Shown here: positions 1-7,958 of the stretch, piece by piece
Numbering within the stretch: position 1 is the first letter of the stretch
Layout of the letters: each line of letters opens with the position of its first letter
Source: Maribellus sp. YY47
GTDB taxonomy: Bacteria; Bacteroidota; Bacteroidia; Bacteroidales; Prolixibacteraceae
Reading direction: 5' to 3'
Length of the DNA stretch: 64,000 bases
Assembly (NCBI RefSeq): GCF_023111095.1
Contig: NZ_JALGYW010000012.1
Span: 1 to 64,000 of the forward strand
Translations under genes and position numbers: made by a program
Notes under the pieces: generated by a model
Database searches by the model: none
Seen by the model: the letters and a program-made list of their open reading frames with translations, nothing else
Told to the model about the DNA's origin: nothing

Positions 1-126
1 TTTTCCGGCCACTACTTTGTTTTCGTCGTACCATTTAAACGCCAGCGGATTTCTTGATTCCGGCCCTTCGTATTTAATTTGGTCAATTCCTTTGAAATAC
101 TCTTTGTTTCCTTTTAAAACTTCCAT
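1..126 (-). CDS. xylA: Xylose isomerase, N-terminal fragment (cut by window edge)
   Basis: Only the first 42 codons are inside the window; the gene runs off the left edge. The start ATG is at 126-124. The visible peptide carries the typical xylose isomerase opening ([20 protein letters not shown]), which in the family precedes the TIM barrel that converts D-xylose to D-xylulose in the cytoplasm. It follows xylB by 25 bp, so the two are almost certainly cotranscribed from the promoter at 1694-1724. The pair is the cytoplasmic end of the xylan pathway encoded in the rest of the window. The metal- and substrate-binding residues lie outside the window and cannot be checked. Confidence 0.93.
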   Translation of the reverse strand, partial: MEVLKGNKEYFKGIDQIKYEGPESRNPLAFKWYDENKVVAGK

Positions 127-151
127 TTTTATATATTTTGATTGTGAATAA

Positions 152-1636
152 TTAATTGATTGCTTTAGTCAATATTGTTTTCCAGTTTTCGTAAGCTTCG
201 GAGTATTGGTTGATTTTCGAAGTGTCGGGTTCTACTACTTCCAAACGCTTCAGGTTGGAGAAAGCTTCTTCAAATGATTTATAGTAACCCGAGCCAATAC
301 CAGCTCCGCGCGCTGCACCAACCGATCCGTCGGTGTTATACAATTCAATAGTGGCTCCGGAAATTCCAGCAAGCGTATTTCTGAAAATTGGACTTAAAAA
401 CATATTCGCTTTTCCTGCACGGATGACCGAGGCATGAATTCCAATGTTCTCCATGATCTCCATTCCATATTTGAACGAAAACGCTATGCCTTCCTGTGCA
501 GCGCGTAACAGGTGGCTTTTGCTGTGACGGTTAAAGTCAATTCCGGAAAACTGCGAACCGATATTTCTGTTCTGCAATACACGCTCAGCCCCGTTCCCAA
601 ACGGGAGAATTGACAATCCATCGGCGCCAATAGCTACCTGGGAAGCCAGTTCGTTCATTTCTTCGTACGAAAGGTTTTCTCCGACCATTCTTTTTAGCCA
701 GGCATTTAAAATACCGGTTCCGTTGATGCAGAGCAGAACACCCAAACGCGGATCTTTACCGGTATGATTTACATGGGCAAAAGTATTTACCCGCGATTTT
801 GGATCGAATTTTATTTCGTCGCTTACTCCGTAAACCACACCTGAAGTACCTGCAGTGGTTGCAATTTCGCCGGGATTCAGCACGTTGAGCGAAAGAGCAT
901 TGTTGGGTTGGTCACCGGCCCGGTAGCTTATTTTTGTTTTAGTTGAAAGCCCCAGTTCTTTTGCTGCTTTTTCAGAAACCTGACCGGAAACAGCGAATGT
1001 GGGGACAATCTCCGGGATTATTTCAGATGAAAATCCATAGTTTTCGAATAGCAGATTGGCAAGTGAGTTTTCATGGAAATTCCACATGATCCCCTCGGAA
1101 AGACCGCTGACTGTGGTTTGTGGCAGTCCGGTTAATTTCATGGCGATATAATCGCCCGGTAACATGATCTTGTAGACTTTGTCAAATAATTCCGGTTCGT
1201 TTTCTTTTACCCACTTTAGTTTCGATGCGGTAAAATTACCGGGAGAATTCAGCAGCTTGGTTAAGCAACGTTGCTCACCAATTTCAGAAAATGCTTTATC
1301 GCCATAGGCAGCGGCGCGGCTGTCGCACCAGATAATGGAAGGCCGGATGACTTCCAGGTTTTTGTCGACCATCAACAAACCATGCATTTGGTACGAAATG
1401 CCAATTGATTCAATATCTTCAGGAGAAACTTTTGAGAGAGATAACACTTCTGCCAAAGCCAGTTTCAGGTTTTCCCACCAAAGTTCGGGGGCCTGTTCTG
1501 CCCACCCTGATTGGAGGGCCGTAATTTTCATTTCCTGTTTTGGATAATAAGCGCTGGCAACCAGGTTGCCTTTTTCTCCTTCAATAAGCGAAACTTTTAC
1601 CGATGAGCTTCCAATATCGAATCCTAATAAGTGCAT
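152..1636 (-). CDS. xylB: Xylulokinase
   Basis: FGGY-family carbohydrate kinase of 494 residues that phosphorylates D-xylulose to xylulose 5-phosphate. The N-terminus ([20 protein letters not shown]) is the first ATP-binding segment of the ASKHA fold, and [10 protein letters not shown] near residue 240 carries the catalytic Asp of the AGDQ motif. The frame stays open to 1696 through a TTG codon, but that extension would begin inside the -7 element of the promoter at 1694-1724, so translation must start at one of two adjacent ATGs, 1639 or 1636; 1636 matches the usual family N-terminus. It is followed after 25 bp by xylA. Identification is firm; the exact Met of the adjacent pair is not. Confidence 0.95.
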   Translation of the reverse strand: MHLLGFDIGSSSVKVSLIEGEKGNLVASAYYPKQEMKITALQSGWAEQAPELWWENLKLALAEVLSLSKVSPEDIESIGISYQMHGLLMVDKNLEVIRPSIIWCDSRAAAYGDKAFSEIGEQRCLTKLLNSPGNFTASKLKWVKENEPELFDKVYKIMLPGDYIAMKLTGLPQTTVSGLSEGIMWNFHENSLANLLFENYGFSSEIIPEIVPTFAVSGQVSEKAAKELGLSTKTKISYRAGDQPNNALSLNVLNPGEIATTAGTSGVVYGVSDEIKFDPKSRVNTFAHVNHTGKDPRLGVLLCINGTGILNAWLKRMVGENLSYEEMNELASQVAIGADGLSILPFGNGAERVLQNRNIGSQFSGIDFNRHSKSHLLRAAQEGIAFSFKYGMEIMENIGIHASVIRAGKANMFLSPIFRNTLAGISGATIELYNTDGSVGAARGAGIGSGYYKSFEEAFSNLKRLEVVEPDTSKINQYSEAYENWKTILTKAIN

Positions 1637-1693
1637 CATAATAATGGTTCTAATTATACAAACTAATCCAATCTGTTCTGTTCTGTTTGCAAG

Positions 1694-1724
1694 CAAATTT
1701 ACATTCTATTATTTGGCTTTCAAA
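1694..1724 (-). promoter_or_regulatory. Bacteroidetes-type promoter of xylBA
   Basis: Read on the minus strand, TTTG (1724-1721) is followed after 19 bp by TAAATTTG (1701-1694). This matches the Bacteroidetes primary sigma consensus, TTTG near -33 and TAnnTTTG near -7, with correct spacing. The predicted transcript begins near 1687, leaving a 5' leader of about 50 nt before the xylB ATG. It is the only full match to the consensus I found among the intergenic regions of the window. Confidence 0.75.
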
Positions 1725-2039
1725 ACGAGAAAAAAATGTTTTATAACATCTTACATTAAGAAGGGTAATTGATGTACTGACGGAACTATAAAATGTACTG
1801 ATCTCCTAAATGTCACAAAAATCTAAAGCTTTTTATACCATTAATTCAAACTAACAGAGTAAACAGCATTCTCATTTTTATGATAGATTTAGGAGCATGC
1901 TCCTAACTGAAACCGTCACCGTTAATTAGCGCATCAAACGAGGAACGGTAAAAAGATACCCCAACATACTTCAAAAAAATATACCGAATTTTCAATTTTA
2001 CTGGTAACGAGCAGGTACTATTTATGCAAAAAGAAACTC
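1697..2039. other. Intergenic region between GH43 and xylB
   Basis: A 343-bp gap with no convincing gene on either strand. It holds the upstream half of the xylBA promoter and a perfect 18-bp palindrome at 1889-1906. No U-tract hairpin typical of an intrinsic terminator follows the GH43 stop at 2040. Confidence 0.7.
1889..1906. promoter_or_regulatory. Perfect 18-bp palindrome, candidate operator
   Basis: TTAGGAGCATGCTCCTAA is its own reverse complement over 18 bp and has no loop. It lies about 165 bp upstream of the -33 element of the xylBA promoter and 134 bp downstream of the GH43 stop. The lack of a loop and of an adjacent T-run argues against a terminator and fits a site for a dimeric repressor or activator, for example a pentose-responsive regulator. 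The regulator is unknown and none is encoded next to it. Confidence 0.4.
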
Positions 2040-3416
2040 TTACTCAAACTGCCACCAGTCGAACTTGAACAACTCACCCTCAGCTCCCTTAAATACCAGG
2101 CAGAGATCGTGAATGCCAGTGACTGTTTTAACTTTACCCTTCACGATTATCCACTTTTGCCATCCACCCGTGTTTTTCACATCAATGGTACCCAGCAACT
2201 CGCCATTTGGATTGCCCACCCGAACTTCGATTTGCCCACCATGTGATCCCGACGCCACATTAGCCGCAAATTTTTTAGCACCTTTTCCAAAATCGACACT
2301 GCGCACCGTCAGATAGTCGTCGTTCTCAATTTTGGTTACATAAACACCGGTCTGACTATTACCCTCAGTTTTCAAACCTTTGCTCCAGGCAATGGTTTCG
2401 GCTTCAACTTTTTTGAAAGGATTCAAATTGACAACACTTTTTGTAACTGCTGCTTTGGTTGGGGTGATGAGCGGAATGCTGCCATCGGCATTGTAGCTGA
2501 ATTGCTCCACACATACCGAGCGCTTAAAGCCCTGGCCTTTCGACAAATTCTGGTCGTGATAGAAAATATATGAATTCCCGTTAAAATCGATGATTCCCGC
2601 GTGGTTGGTAAAAGCCAGATGATCAGCCCGTTTCATGATGTGGCCACGATAGGTCCAAGGCCCTTCCGCCGTTGGCGCAGTCGAATAAGAAATGTACTCC
2701 GGAATACCTTCGGCGGCATAAATCATGTAAAACAGGTTGTTGCGTTTGTAAAACCAAGGCCCTTCCGTATAAGTTGTACCGGGTTTTCCGTCTCGGCCCG
2801 CCTTAGACCCAAATGCTTCGGCGGTCATCTCGACTGAAACGATTTCATTATCGCCAACAGATTTATCGTACGAAACCATGTCATCGTTCAACTTCACATA
2901 CCACAAAGCGGGATTTCCCCAATACAAATACGCTTGTCCGTTATCGTCGATTGCAACCGTTGGGTCAATGTCTTGCCAAATATGGTCACTGTCAACCAGT
3001 CGCTTTCCAATCGGGTCATGGAATGGTCCGGTTGGCGAATCGGCAACCAATACCGAAATACCTTCTCCGTGAATAGGCACATATAAGTAAAACTTACCGT
3101 TTCGCTCAATACACTGTGGCGCCCAGGCACCGTTGGCTTTGCTCATCCAGGTAAAGTTTTTGAGCGAAGCCACAGCGCCGTGATCAGTCCAGTTCACCAT
3201 ATCTTTCGACGAATAGCAACGCCAGTCATACATAGTAAAAAAGTTGTTTACCGTAGAATCTTCGTCGTGCGAAGTGTACAGGAAAACAGTGCCGTCGTAT
3301 ACCATGGGCGCGGGGTCGGCTGTAAAATACGTTTGAATGATGGGGTTTTGGGCGTTTATGGAAAGTGCAGCACAAACTGCCGCGCCAATCAGTGAAATTT
3401 TACGATATATGGTCAT
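2040..3416 (-). CDS. Secreted GH43 arabinofuranosidase/xylosidase with CBM6-like domain
   Basis: A 458-residue exported enzyme. A signal peptide ends near Ala22 (SINA|QNP). Residues 24-320 form a GH43 five-bladed propeller with the three expected acids: Asp34 (TADPAP, base), Asp151 (DIDPTV, pKa modulator) and Glu218 (YTEGPW, acid). The last 125 residues look like a CBM6 beta-sandwich ending DWWQFE. This layout is seen in XynD-type arabinoxylan arabinofuranohydrolases, so removal of arabinose side chains from xylo-oligosaccharides is the likely job; beta-xylosidase activity cannot be excluded. It lies 113 bp after the esterase gene 3530-4441 and is probably cotranscribed with it. A second GH43-CBM6 of the same layout is at 53328-54680. 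Confidence 0.88.
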   Translation of the reverse strand: MTIYRKISLIGAAVCAALSINAQNPIIQTYFTADPAPMVYDGTVFLYTSHDEDSTVNNFFTMYDWRCYSSKDMVNWTDHGAVASLKNFTWMSKANGAWAPQCIERNGKFYLYVPIHGEGISVLVADSPTGPFHDPIGKRLVDSDHIWQDIDPTVAIDDNGQAYLYWGNPALWYVKLNDDMVSYDKSVGDNEIVSVEMTAEAFGSKAGRDGKPGTTYTEGPWFYKRNNLFYMIYAAEGIPEYISYSTAPTAEGPWTYRGHIMKRADHLAFTNHAGIIDFNGNSYIFYHDQNLSKGQGFKRSVCVEQFSYNADGSIPLITPTKAAVTKSVVNLNPFKKVEAETIAWSKGLKTEGNSQTGVYVTKIENDDYLTVRSVDFGKGAKKFAANVASGSHGGQIEVRVGNPNGELLGTIDVKNTGGWQKWIIVKGKVKTVTGIHDLCLVFKGAEGELFKFDWWQFE

Positions 3417-3529
3417 GACTTTTCTCTTTATTCTGACTTTATAACTAAATGATTACATGAAATTTCAATACAATAAATCCTAAAAAAACAGGTATAAGCT
3501 CCATAACAAATCCGATGGAGTTCAATAAT

Positions 3530-4441
3530 CTATTCCAAATTCTTCTTTTCAACCGTCCAAACCGTTGATTTAGAAAGCCCGCATGGATTTCCGGTAAACA
3601 TTTTTCCGGCTTCCTTGTCGCCTTTCAACTGCCATTTGTACCAAGCCGTTGCAACTTTGGCAAATTCGCCGCCATGAGGTTGAGCATAAGTACCTCCATG
3701 ACCTACATCCATATTTGCCACAAATACGGGAACGTGATTGATGCGTTTGAAGTCGTCCATACCATTGTTGTATGCGATATCTTTTTCGCCACCAAGCAGA
3801 TAAAGTGTTGGAGTGTGCAATTTTCCCAAGTGGTCTTTCGACAATGCTGGCATACCCGGAAAACCGCCGCCATTACCAATGATACCACTGTTGCAAACCA
3901 CTGCGGTAGTTATGCGTGGATCGGGAGCAACTTCGAGGGTTTGCAAACCGCCGCACGACATGCCGCTGACTGCAATTTTCGAAACATCGATTTTACCGTA
4001 AAGCTGACTGTCTTCGTTACTGTTTTGAGCAATGGCCCAGTCGATAGCATCAATCAGTTGCGACGAAGCTGAACGGCCACCGCCGCGTTCGCCTTCCTGA
4101 GGCATTGGGCCAATAGCAATGACCAAAAAACCGTGCGAAGCCACTTCGGACAAGAAATTGATGTGCTCCCAAGGCGAATTGGCACAGGCCCCGTTCCCCC
4201 AGACGATGATTGGCATCTTGGTTTTCATTCCCAATACATCTAAATCTTTGGGACGGAAAATGGTGTGAGTGGTCAGCGACGTGTCGGTATACATAATGGC
4301 CGAATAAGCGCCGGTGCCGCCGTCTTCAACAACCCGTGTTGTTACTTTTTGAGAAGTGCCAGCTTCCTGGGCCGACAATACTTGCTGAAAACCGATTCCG
4401 GTTAACACGCAAAATGCAAGGCTAATTATTATCTTTTTCAT
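3530..4441 (-). CDS. Exported alpha/beta-hydrolase, polyesterase (PETase/dienelactone hydrolase)-like
   Basis: A 303-residue protein with a signal peptide ending at about LSAQ (residue 25). The alpha/beta-hydrolase triad is visible as Ser162 in GMSCGG, Asp221 in GGEKD and His248 in VGHGGTY. The segments THTIFRPKDL and MPIIVWGNGAC are typical of the chlorophyllase/cutinase/PETase-like group of small secreted esterases. In a xylan locus the natural substrate is more likely an acetyl, feruloyl or lignin-linked ester than a plastic; that is inference. It starts after a 300-bp gap and precedes GH43-CBM6, with which it probably forms a two-gene unit. No carbohydrate esterase family number can be given with confidence. 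Confidence 0.75.
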   Translation of the reverse strand: MKKIIISLAFCVLTGIGFQQVLSAQEAGTSQKVTTRVVEDGGTGAYSAIMYTDTSLTTHTIFRPKDLDVLGMKTKMPIIVWGNGACANSPWEHINFLSEVASHGFLVIAIGPMPQEGERGGGRSASSQLIDAIDWAIAQNSNEDSQLYGKIDVSKIAVSGMSCGGLQTLEVAPDPRITTAVVCNSGIIGNGGGFPGMPALSKDHLGKLHTPTLYLLGGEKDIAYNNGMDDFKRINHVPVFVANMDVGHGGTYAQPHGGEFAKVATAWYKWQLKGDKEAGKMFTGNPCGLSKSTVWTVEKKNLE

Positions 4442-4741
4442 CTGCTTAATCTTTTAAATTATTATGCCAATCCCTCTTATATTCGCGCGAATACAATAAA
4501 GATTTGTTCATGTCATTTCGTTTTTTGAAGAATTTGCTCATTTCATATAAATTGACGCTAATTAGATGTTTACTAAACGTCGTTCATCAAATTTATTCGG
4601 TCGTGTTTAATCTCATTTTAGTTTTTAGATACAGGACATTCGAAATTGAACAGAATTTATCTAATCAGATATTATTCCTTAAGTATTATTAAGGCGCGAA
4701 GATTAAACTGAAAATTATGCCATTACAAAGCCTCACTCAGA
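4442..4741. other. Intergenic region between uxuA and the esterase gene
   Basis: 300 bp, AT-rich, with no credible gene. It contains a perfect 14-bp palindrome at 4480-4493, an 11-bp imperfect palindrome GTTTAcTAAAC near 4568-4578, a 6-bp stem CCTTAA/TTAAGG at 4677-4694 without a T-run, and a possible minus-strand -7 box (TAAATTTG, 4595-4588) that lacks a matching -33 element. It probably separates two transcription units. Confidence 0.55.
4480..4493. promoter_or_regulatory. Perfect 14-bp palindrome upstream of the esterase-GH43 pair
   Basis: TATTCGCGCGAATA is self-complementary and lies 39 bp before the esterase start codon. A GC-rich centre in a very AT-rich spacer is suggestive of a regulator site, possibly of a LacI-like protein. 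No regulator gene is adjacent and the site was not found again in the window by eye. Confidence 0.3.
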
Positions 4742-5959
4742 TTACGTCCTCTCTTTCAATAACATAAATTCAATTCCGGACATCAATCCATTTAGTTCAG
4801 CGAGTCCTTTTAACCGGCCAATCAGAGGGTACCCGGGATTATATGCATGGTTGTAATCATCCAGTATTTTTATACCGTGATCAGGTCGTACCGGCATTTT
4901 ATAATCTGATCTTCCCATTTCAATCCTTCTTTTTTGCTCCCCTAACAGTGCAAACATTATCTTCATCATATTCTGTGAGCCGGATAAATGACCCGATTCA
5001 TAAAAACTGCCATCTTCGAGTAACTGAGTATTTCGCAAATGAACAAAATGAATTCGATCCCGGGTCTTTTCAATAATTTCAATGAGATCATTCTCTTTTC
5101 TTGCCGACAGTGACCCCGCACAAAAGGTTATACCGTTGCTGGATGATCCATTGGCTTGGAACAGCCATTCGTAATCGCTTAACTGACCAATAATACGTGG
5201 CAATCCCAATATTGGGAACGGAGGGTCATCGGGATGAATAGCCAGTTTTACCCCGGCTTCTTCAGCTACCGGGATAACATCATCAAGAAAAGCTTTTAGG
5301 TTAGCGCGCAGTTCTGCTTTCCCAATATTTCTGTATCGGTCGATAAACTCCAGAAACTTTCCTTTTGGATCAGAAACAGAACCGTCGATTACTCCATCGA
5401 TAAAACCTTGTGTAACCACGATGATATTGTAGGCTAACTCTTCAGCTTCCGACTCGCTCATCCGTTCGTAAATCCGCTTTGCGTTATCAACCAGTTCGGC
5501 AGAATAATCGCTGGCAGCATTCGGACGCTTTAATATAAAAACATCGAAAGCAACAAAGGTTGGAAAATCGAAATACATCGACTCTCCGCCGCTATTTAAC
5601 CTGAAATGGAGATTGGTGCGCGCCCAGTCCAAAACCGGCATAAAATTGTAGCAAATGGTATCGATGCCGCATTGGCCCAGGTTACGAACAGACTGCTGGT
5701 AATTGCGAATTAACCGACCGCGGTCATCTGAACAAATTTTAATTCCTTCAGAAACCGGGAGGCTTTCAACCACACTCCATCTCATTCCTTTTTGCTCGAT
5801 GGAGTTTTTAACTTTCATGATTTCATCAACCGGCCAAACCTCTCCGTTTGGGATGTGATGTAACGCAGTTACAACCCCTTCCACTCCCATTTGGCGCAAA
5901 TCGTCCAACTTTATCGGATCTTTTTCGCCAAACCATCTCCAAGTTTTTTCTAAAGCCAT
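4742..5959 (-). CDS. uxuA: Mannonate dehydratase
   Basis: A 405-residue cytoplasmic protein of the UxuA family (394 residues in E. coli) that dehydrates D-mannonate to 2-dehydro-3-deoxy-D-gluconate. The N-terminal block TWRWFGEKDPIKLDDLRQMG and the later segments ALHHIPNGEVW, CYNFMPVLDWARTNL and LAIHPDDPPFP are family signatures; the last includes metal-binding residues. It follows the SDR mannonate oxidoreductase after 115 bp and is the last gene of the operon beginning near CE15. Together they would process glucuronate released by GH115 and GH67, once isomerised to fructuronate by UxaC, which is not in the window. Confidence 0.95.
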   Translation of the reverse strand: MALEKTWRWFGEKDPIKLDDLRQMGVEGVVTALHHIPNGEVWPVDEIMKVKNSIEQKGMRWSVVESLPVSEGIKICSDDRGRLIRNYQQSVRNLGQCGIDTICYNFMPVLDWARTNLHFRLNSGGESMYFDFPTFVAFDVFILKRPNAASDYSAELVDNAKRIYERMSESEAEELAYNIIVVTQGFIDGVIDGSVSDPKGKFLEFIDRYRNIGKAELRANLKAFLDDVIPVAEEAGVKLAIHPDDPPFPILGLPRIIGQLSDYEWLFQANGSSSNGITFCAGSLSARKENDLIEIIEKTRDRIHFVHLRNTQLLEDGSFYESGHLSGSQNMMKIMFALLGEQKRRIEMGRSDYKMPVRPDHGIKILDDYNHAYNPGYPLIGRLKGLAELNGLMSGIEFMLLKERT

Positions 5960-6074
5960 TTTCTGTTATACGAATTTCATGAAAATCAAAAGTAATTTAT
6001 AATGAACATGTTTCTACAATCACAACTTTTGTAACAATAGAAACATGCTTTTGACCGGATTAAAAACCGACTTT

Positions 6075-6881
6075 TTAAACTCCGCTAAAAGAACTAAATC
6101 CCCCGTCGACCGGGAGAATTACCCCTGTAATGAACGATGCGGCATCAGAACACAAAAATTGCACTGCACCGTTAAGCTCTTTTATGTCGCCAAAGCGGCG
6201 CATGGGAGTTCGGGCCAAAACTTTTTTGCTTCGTTCAGTATAAGATCCGTCCGGATTTATCAAAACATTCCGGTTCTGATCACCAATGAAAAATCCGGGA
6301 GCAATAGCATTCACCCTTATCTTTTCGCTGAACTTTGTAGCCATTTCCATGGCCATCCATTGGGTAAATATATTAATTGCCGACTTTGCAGTAGAATAAC
6401 CTAAAACTCTTGTTATGGCAGAATAAGTAGCCATCGACGAAATAGTAATAATACTCCCCTCGCCTTTTTCTGCCATCGATTCGCCAAAAACGAGGCTCGG
6501 GTATACCGTGCCGTTCATATTCAAATCATTGACTTTTTCGAAGTCTTCAATTTTCATATCAAAAACCGTTTGAGTCTCGGCTAAAGTAGCTCCCGGAAGG
6601 TTTCCCCCGGCAGCGTTAACCAGGATATCCACTTTCCCCCATTTCTCCAGGATAGTATCACGAGTCTGCTTTAATTCATCCACGCTTAAAACACTTGAAA
6701 CAAATCCCAACGCTTCTCCTCCAAGCTTCTGAAGTTCTTCAACCCGTGTTTTCACATTCTCTTCCCGAATATCGAGTATAGCCACTTTTACGCCTGCTTC
6801 AACCAAACTGCGTGCAATGCTTCCTCCCAAAACACCGCCACCGCCGGTTACAACTGCCACCTTACCTTCTAAACTGAACAT
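6075..6881 (-). CDS. uxuB: SDR-family D-mannonate oxidoreductase (fructuronate reductase)
   Basis: A 268-residue short-chain dehydrogenase. The glycine-rich nucleotide-binding loop TGGGGVLGG is at residues 12-20, NAAGG at 89-93, and the catalytic Ser149, Tyr162 and Lys166 are in place (YxxxK). Proteins of this SDR type sit next to uxuA in Bacillus and many Bacteroidetes and reduce D-fructuronate to D-mannonate; this differs from the long-chain UxuB of E. coli. Placement 18 bp downstream of a GH43 gene and 115 bp before uxuA supports the role. The gene symbol reflects function by context rather than homology to the E. coli enzyme. Confidence 0.82.
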   Translation of the reverse strand: MFSLEGKVAVVTGGGGVLGGSIARSLVEAGVKVAILDIREENVKTRVEELQKLGGEALGFVSSVLSVDELKQTRDTILEKWGKVDILVNAAGGNLPGATLAETQTVFDMKIEDFEKVNDLNMNGTVYPSLVFGESMAEKGEGSIITISSMATYSAITRVLGYSTAKSAINIFTQWMAMEMATKFSEKIRVNAIAPGFFIGDQNRNVLINPDGSYTERSKKVLARTPMRRFGDIKELNGAVQFLCSDAASFITGVILPVDGGFSSFSGV

Positions 6882-6899
6882 TTCTACTGTTGATTAAAT

Positions 6900-7880
6900 T
6901 TATTCGTCGGAACCATCTATGGTTATTATGTTTCCACTTTCGTCATACTTCATTTCCACCACTTTCATGCTTCGTAACCAGGTTTTCCCACCCGAAGGTA
7001 CGCTGTCGTGATGAAATAAATACCACTTCCCTTTAAATTCAACGATTGAATGATGGGTTGTCCAGCCAACTACCGGAGTAAGGATCACACCACGGTATGT
7101 AAATGGTCCGTAGGGATTGTCTCCAACGGCGTAGCACAACCGATGTGTATTCCCGGTAGAATAAGAGAAATAATATTTTCCCTGGTATTTGTGCATCCAC
7201 GAAGCTTCGAAAAAGCGCCGGTCGTGATCGGATGCTTTTAGCACATCACCATTCTCATCCAGTATCACCACTTCTTTGGGTTCTTCACCAAACTCAAGCA
7301 TGTTGTCGTTTAGTTTTACCACGCGCGATGGCAAAGCTGGTTCATAGTCTTTCGGTTCATGCCCACATTCTATTGCTTTATTGTTGCGGTAACGTTGTAA
7401 TTGTCCGCCCCATAACCCGCCGAAATACATATAAAATGCCCCATCTTCATCTTCGAAAACACAAGGATCGATTGAATAACTGCCTTTCATCGGAGCGTCC
7501 TGCGGCACAAATAGTCCTTCAGGCTTATCGCTGACGGCTACTCCAATACGGAAAATGTCGGTTTTATCTTTTAACGGAAAATAGAGGTAATACTTTCCGT
7601 TTTTGCAAGCGCAGTCGGAGTCCCACAACTGGCGCCCCGCCCACGGGATGTCTTTTACATCCAAAGCAACGCCGTGATCAGTAACCTCCCCTTCAATGTC
7701 TTCCATCGAGAAAACATGGTAATCGCGCATATCGAAATGATCTCCAAGATCGTTCTCCGGAATTCCCGATTCAACATCATGCGACGGATATATAAAAAGC
7801 TTTCCGTTAAATACATGTACCGCAGGATCAGCGGTATACATATGCTCTACAAGGTATCTCTTTTTCATCATCAAATTCAA
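6900..7880 (-). CDS. Cytoplasmic GH43 beta-xylosidase/arabinofuranosidase
   Basis: A 326-residue single-domain GH43 enzyme without a signal peptide, so it should act in the cytoplasm. The three acids are Asp18 (YTADPA), Asp138 (SIDPCV) and Glu225 (FFEASW). The length and motif spacing resemble the intracellular GH43_1-type xylosidases often paired with GPH symporters. It follows GH10 by 78 bp and lies two genes after the symporter at 9110-10567, so cleavage of imported xylobiose or short arabinoxylo-oligosaccharides is the likely role. ATGs at 7880, 7871 and 7868 are possible; the N-terminal MNLMMKKRY makes the later ones plausible. Confidence 0.87.
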   Translation of the reverse strand: MNLMMKKRYLVEHMYTADPAVHVFNGKLFIYPSHDVESGIPENDLGDHFDMRDYHVFSMEDIEGEVTDHGVALDVKDIPWAGRQLWDSDCACKNGKYYLYFPLKDKTDIFRIGVAVSDKPEGLFVPQDAPMKGSYSIDPCVFEDEDGAFYMYFGGLWGGQLQRYRNNKAIECGHEPKDYEPALPSRVVKLNDNMLEFGEEPKEVVILDENGDVLKASDHDRRFFEASWMHKYQGKYYFSYSTGNTHRLCYAVGDNPYGPFTYRGVILTPVVGWTTHHSIVEFKGKWYLFHHDSVPSGGKTWLRSMKVVEMKYDESGNIITIDGSDE

Positions 7881-7958
7881 AAATTAAATCCCAACTACAG
7901 GCGATACAAATATTGATCACCTGTAGCGGGATACCTATCCTACTTAAAATCAATGATT

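Noticed and set aside
1637-1696. N-terminal extension of xylB
   Set aside because: It starts at TTG inside the -7 promoter element.
4588-4595. TAAATTTG box upstream of the esterase gene
   Set aside because: Matches the -7 consensus but no TTTG lies 18-21 bp further upstream; mentioned only in the gap description.
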